Notes under the pieces: model-generated
Told to the model about the DNA's origin: nothing
Seen by the model: only the letters and a program-made list of their open reading frames with translations
Database searches by the model: none
In this document: positions 33,378 through 35,450 of the stretch, piece after piece
Position numbering within the stretch: position 1 is the first letter of the stretch
Layout of the letters: every line of letters starts with the position of its first letter
NCBI GenBank assembly: GCA_964652155.1
Contig: CAZZBK010000050.1
Span: 1 to 35,450 of the forward strand
Source of the DNA: CAZZBK01 sp964652155
GTDB taxonomy: Bacteria > Planctomycetota > Planctomycetia > Pirellulales > PNKZ01
DNA length: 35,450 nucleotides
Reading direction: 5' to 3'
Program-made: the position numbers and the translations under genes

Positions 33378-34319
33378 TGGATGCGACTCACTCGTCACTC
33401 GCCGGCGATACCCTTCGCTGACGTGCACGAGCACTTCCAAGATCAGCAAATCGGCGCGCGACATGACGTGCCGGGCGCTGCGCGACCCCAGGCCGCGTAT
33501 CAAGTCTTCCAAGGCCTGCAAGTGCAACTGCATCGTCTGGGCCGCGGTGATCTCGGCGCGGCAGAGCAACTCGGCCAACGAGTTCATCTCGCGCCCCAGG
33601 TTCCCCGAGCCCATGATGACATACGCCCGCAGCAGGTCACGGTAGTGGTCGACCAACTCCGGTGGTAGCTCAAGGAACTGCTGCTCGTTGGCAACGCGCG
33701 CGATTGTCGAACTGGCCGGGGTTGTGTTGGCCCAATCGATCGCTTTCGCGGCGGGCTCACGGAGCGTCTCCAGGTCGCGGAGCATGGCCCGCTGTTCGTC
33801 GAGCAGCCGCTGGGTCTCCTGGTGCTCCAGTCGCAGGCGATGCTTCTCACCCTGCTGCAAACGCTGGTTCTCTTGCCGCAGCGCGTGACGCTCGACGGCC
33901 CGGGCGACGTGCCAGATCAACAGCCGCACGCTGGTCGCGTGGATGCAGACATAGGCGTCGATGCCGACCTCGTAGCACAGCGGGCTCATCTCGACTTCGC
34001 TTGCGTGTCCGAGCACGATGAGCGGTTCGGCCGCGCCGCCGCCGCGAAGGGCTTCGCCCAACTGCAAGGCGTCGAGCTCGCCGGGCTCATGGCTCACGAG
34101 CACGGCGTCAAAGACGGTCTCGCGTAGCCGGGTCATCGCGGCGGCCATGCCAACCGCTTCTTCCAGCACCAGCTCGACGGCCCGATCGCCGGCAAAGGCC
34201 TCGGTCAGCCAGCCTCCGGTCCGCTCATGGGTCGTGACGAACAACACGCGCAGGCGGTGCGGCAAACTCCCCCAACGAACCGGAGGCGGCGTGCCTGTAG
34301 GCTGAAGTTGGGTGGTCAT
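33315..34319 (-). CDS. Degenerate receiver-like signalling protein with coiled coil
   Basis: A 334-aa protein. Residues about 20-140 look like a response-regulator receiver fold (RLRVLFVTTHERTGGWLTEAF, FDAVLVSHEPGELDALQLGEAL, EPLIVLGHASEVEMS, GIDAYVCIHATS), but the usual phosphoacceptor Asp is absent (VSHEP) and the usual Lys of the last strand is not seen. A coiled coil follows (about 145-200, RQENQRLQQGEKHRLRLEHQE), then a helical C-terminal domain of unknown type. The ATG at 34319 is chosen over an upstream start at 34394 because the earlier part is unlike protein. The last 19 or so residues and the stop are encoded by the REP-like element, so the original C-terminus has been replaced. It may work with the kinase gene that follows. 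Confidence 0.8.
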   Translation of the reverse strand: MTTQLQPTGTPPPVRWGSLPHRLRVLFVTTHERTGGWLTEAFAGDRAVELVLEEAVGMAAAMTRLRETVFDAVLVSHEPGELDALQLGEALRGGGAAEPLIVLGHASEVEMSPLCYEVGIDAYVCIHATSVRLLIWHVARAVERHALRQENQRLQQGEKHRLRLEHQETQRLLDEQRAMLRDLETLREPAAKAIDWANTTPASSTIARVANEQQFLELPPELVDHYRDLLRAYVIMGSGNLGREMNSLAELLCRAEITAAQTMQLHLQALEDLIRGLGSRSARHVMSRADLLILEVLVHVSEGYRRRVTSESHPTSGGRQAPDKLASPGCSPCC

Positions 34320-34386
34320 GCTGGCATCTCGACACGCGATGAACGACAATCGTGAGGGGGGCGTACTGTACTGAGGCGACCGCTCA

Positions 34387-34430
34387 GGGGTCAACGCCGA
34401 TGCGCCGAGGGGCGCGCCGAAGTTGACCCC
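34387..34430 (+). other. Hairpin in the leader of the last gene
   Basis: GGGGTCAAC (34387-34395) pairs with GTTGACCCC (34422-34430); within it CGCC and GGCG can also pair. It sits 29 nt before the ATG at 34460, in the 140-nt divergent gap between the receiver-like and last genes. It could be a leader structure or operator; there is no T-tract. Confidence 0.5.
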
Positions 34431-34459
34431 GACACGACTTGGAACCGAGAACCGATATC

Positions 34460-35450
34460 ATGCTGCGTTTGATCCTGTTGAGTTGGGCCGCGCTGCTAGT
34501 GCTATCAGCGACCGTCGTTGCCGGACCCACGGTGACGCTCGACCGCCCCATGTCGCCGCCGCAATGGGCCCTGCTCGAACGCTTGCTGCTCGAGACCAAC
34601 ACGCGCGCCTGCGGCGAGTACCTGCAGCGCTACTTCGACCCACGCGGGTACCTCGAATGTGTCGAACGCTGGGGCGGTAACGACGGCCCGGACGACGCCA
34701 TCGAGAACCTCACCGACTGGCCGCTGCTCTACGCCCTCGGGGGGGACGAGGTCGTGGCCCAGTGGATTGACCGCGCCTGGGAAGGACACCTCCGGCAGTA
34801 CACGGCTGCCCGCACCACGCAGGTCGATTTCGCCCGCGATGGCATGTACTACCGTGAGTTCCCCGTGATGATGGACTGGGTTCACAATGGCGAGGGGCTC
34901 ACGGTCTTCAATCTGCAAGGGCTCATCGAGCCGCGTGCGCTCAAGTTCCGGCAACGGGTCGAGCGGTTCGCGGGCTTTTACCTGCCGGGCGATCCGCAGG
35001 CCGCCAACTATGACCCGCAACACCGCATCATTCGCAGCCTGTTCAACGGCTCGCGCGGCCCATTGTTGCGCAAGGCCACGGCCGTCGATTGGGCCGGCGA
35101 CCCGATCGAGATCGAGCATCGATTCAAGCCCGGCCACGGCGAGCGTAACTATCAGGAAATGCTCGATCACTTCAAGGATTACACCGACGTGATCGGCGAT
35201 CATCCGCAGAATTTGCTCGCCACGACCCTCCCGCTGAATGCGTTTGCGCTGACGCACGACGAAAAATATCGCCGCTGGGCACTCGAGTACGCCGACGCCT
35301 GGCTCGAGCGGGCGGCGAGCAACGGCGACATTTTCCCCTCGAACGTTGGTCTCGACGGCCGCATCGGTAGCGCAGTCGGCGGCAAATGGGACGGCGGCGC
35401 GTATGGCTGGGGCTTCACGGTCACCGATCCCGCCACCGGCAAACAATCGC
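34460..35450 (+). CDS. Secreted protein of unknown family, possibly alpha/alpha-toroid enzyme (3' end outside window)
   Basis: An open frame with no stop runs from the ATG at 34460 to the right edge (330 codons seen). A clear signal peptide covers about 1-22 (MLRLILLSWAALLVLSATVVAG). The mature part is Trp/Tyr/Arg-rich and helical, with segments such as VERWGGNDGPDDAIENLTDW, REFPVMMDWVHNGEGL, RIIRSLFNGSRGP and KYRRWALEYADAWLERA. This repeating aromatic helix pattern resembles six-hairpin (alpha/alpha) glycan-active enzymes, but I cannot name a family and catalytic residues are not identified. The ribosome binding site is weak (GAGAA). Codon use and reading-frame quality strongly favour this frame over the long open frame on the opposite strand. 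Confidence 0.82.
   Translation, partial: MLRLILLSWAALLVLSATVVAGPTVTLDRPMSPPQWALLERLLLETNTRACGEYLQRYFDPRGYLECVERWGGNDGPDDAIENLTDWPLLYALGGDEVVAQWIDRAWEGHLRQYTAARTTQVDFARDGMYYREFPVMMDWVHNGEGLTVFNLQGLIEPRALKFRQRVERFAGFYLPGDPQAANYDPQHRIIRSLFNGSRGPLLRKATAVDWAGDPIEIEHRFKPGHGERNYQEMLDHFKDYTDVIGDHPQNLLATTLPLNAFALTHDEKYRRWALEYADAWLERAASNGDIFPSNVGLDGRIGSAVGGKWDGGAYGWGFTVTDPATGKQS

Noticed and set aside
34505..35446. A 313-codon open frame on the minus strand at the right edge
   Set aside because: The plus-strand frame at 34460 begins with a clear signal peptide and reads as a plausible protein; the minus-strand frame is its shadow.

Overview
This window looks like chromosomal DNA of a planctomycete, most likely a Pirellulales-type organism. 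The evidence is gene content: a secreted sulfatase, the adjacent pair of a DUF1553/DUF1549/PSCyt1 c-type cytochrome-like protein and a DUF1501 protein, a stand-alone formaldehyde-activating enzyme, a very large YetA/PcRGLX-like polysaccharide lyase-type protein, and a membrane-anchored Ser/Thr kinase with a long extracytoplasmic tail. GC is high (about 60-65% by hand count of several lines), except in two stretches noted below. No rRNA, tRNA, CRISPR array or complete insertion sequence was found.

Layout, 1-7.9 kb (+ strand): the end of an unknown gene overlapping a sulfatase with a departed GKWH motif, a DUF885 metallopeptidase-like protein, a toxin-like protein with a C-terminal RES domain followed 1 nt later by a 70-aa candidate immunity/antitoxin gene, and a secreted S9A prolyl oligopeptidase. 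The 3' end of the RES gene and its partner are clearly AT-richer than the rest. A long hairpin plus T-tract sits directly before the RES gene's ribosome binding site.

7.9-13.9 kb: the DUF1553-DUF1501 pair and fae on the minus strand, a gene-poor 650-nt stretch, and a small secreted CAP-domain protein on the plus strand with a very clear terminator. 13.97-16.1 kb (minus): an overlapping RloA-like AAA ATPase / RloB-like gene pair, a probable defence module, with a palindrome embedded in its likely promoter. 16.4-20.4 kb (plus): the 1335-aa PcRGLX/YetA-like protein, meeting a TPR gene tail to tail with a 2-nt gap.

20.4-34.3 kb is a long minus-strand run. In transcription order it holds a degenerate receiver-like protein, a PknB-type kinase, a GT4 glycosyltransferase, a GT-C (family 39-like) membrane glycosyltransferase, and a tightly packed six-gene cluster: vWA protein, TPR-like lipid/periplasmic protein, ExbB/TolQ, ExbD-1, ExbD-2, 829-aa TPR protein. 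Three junctions in this cluster are 4-nt ATGA overlaps, and ExbD-1 and ExbD-2 are separated by a 142-nt inverted-repeat element. This cluster is the best candidate here for a little-described multi-protein machine: an inner-membrane proton-motive-force motor combined with a vWA protein and TPR scaffolds. A REP-like inverted repeat forms the 3' end of the receiver-like gene. The window ends inside a secreted protein gene that runs off the right edge.

Starts were often moved inward from the longest open frame, to a start codon that has a Shine-Dalgarno sequence or begins a signal peptide; this is stated gene by gene. All family assignments are from reading motifs, without a database search.
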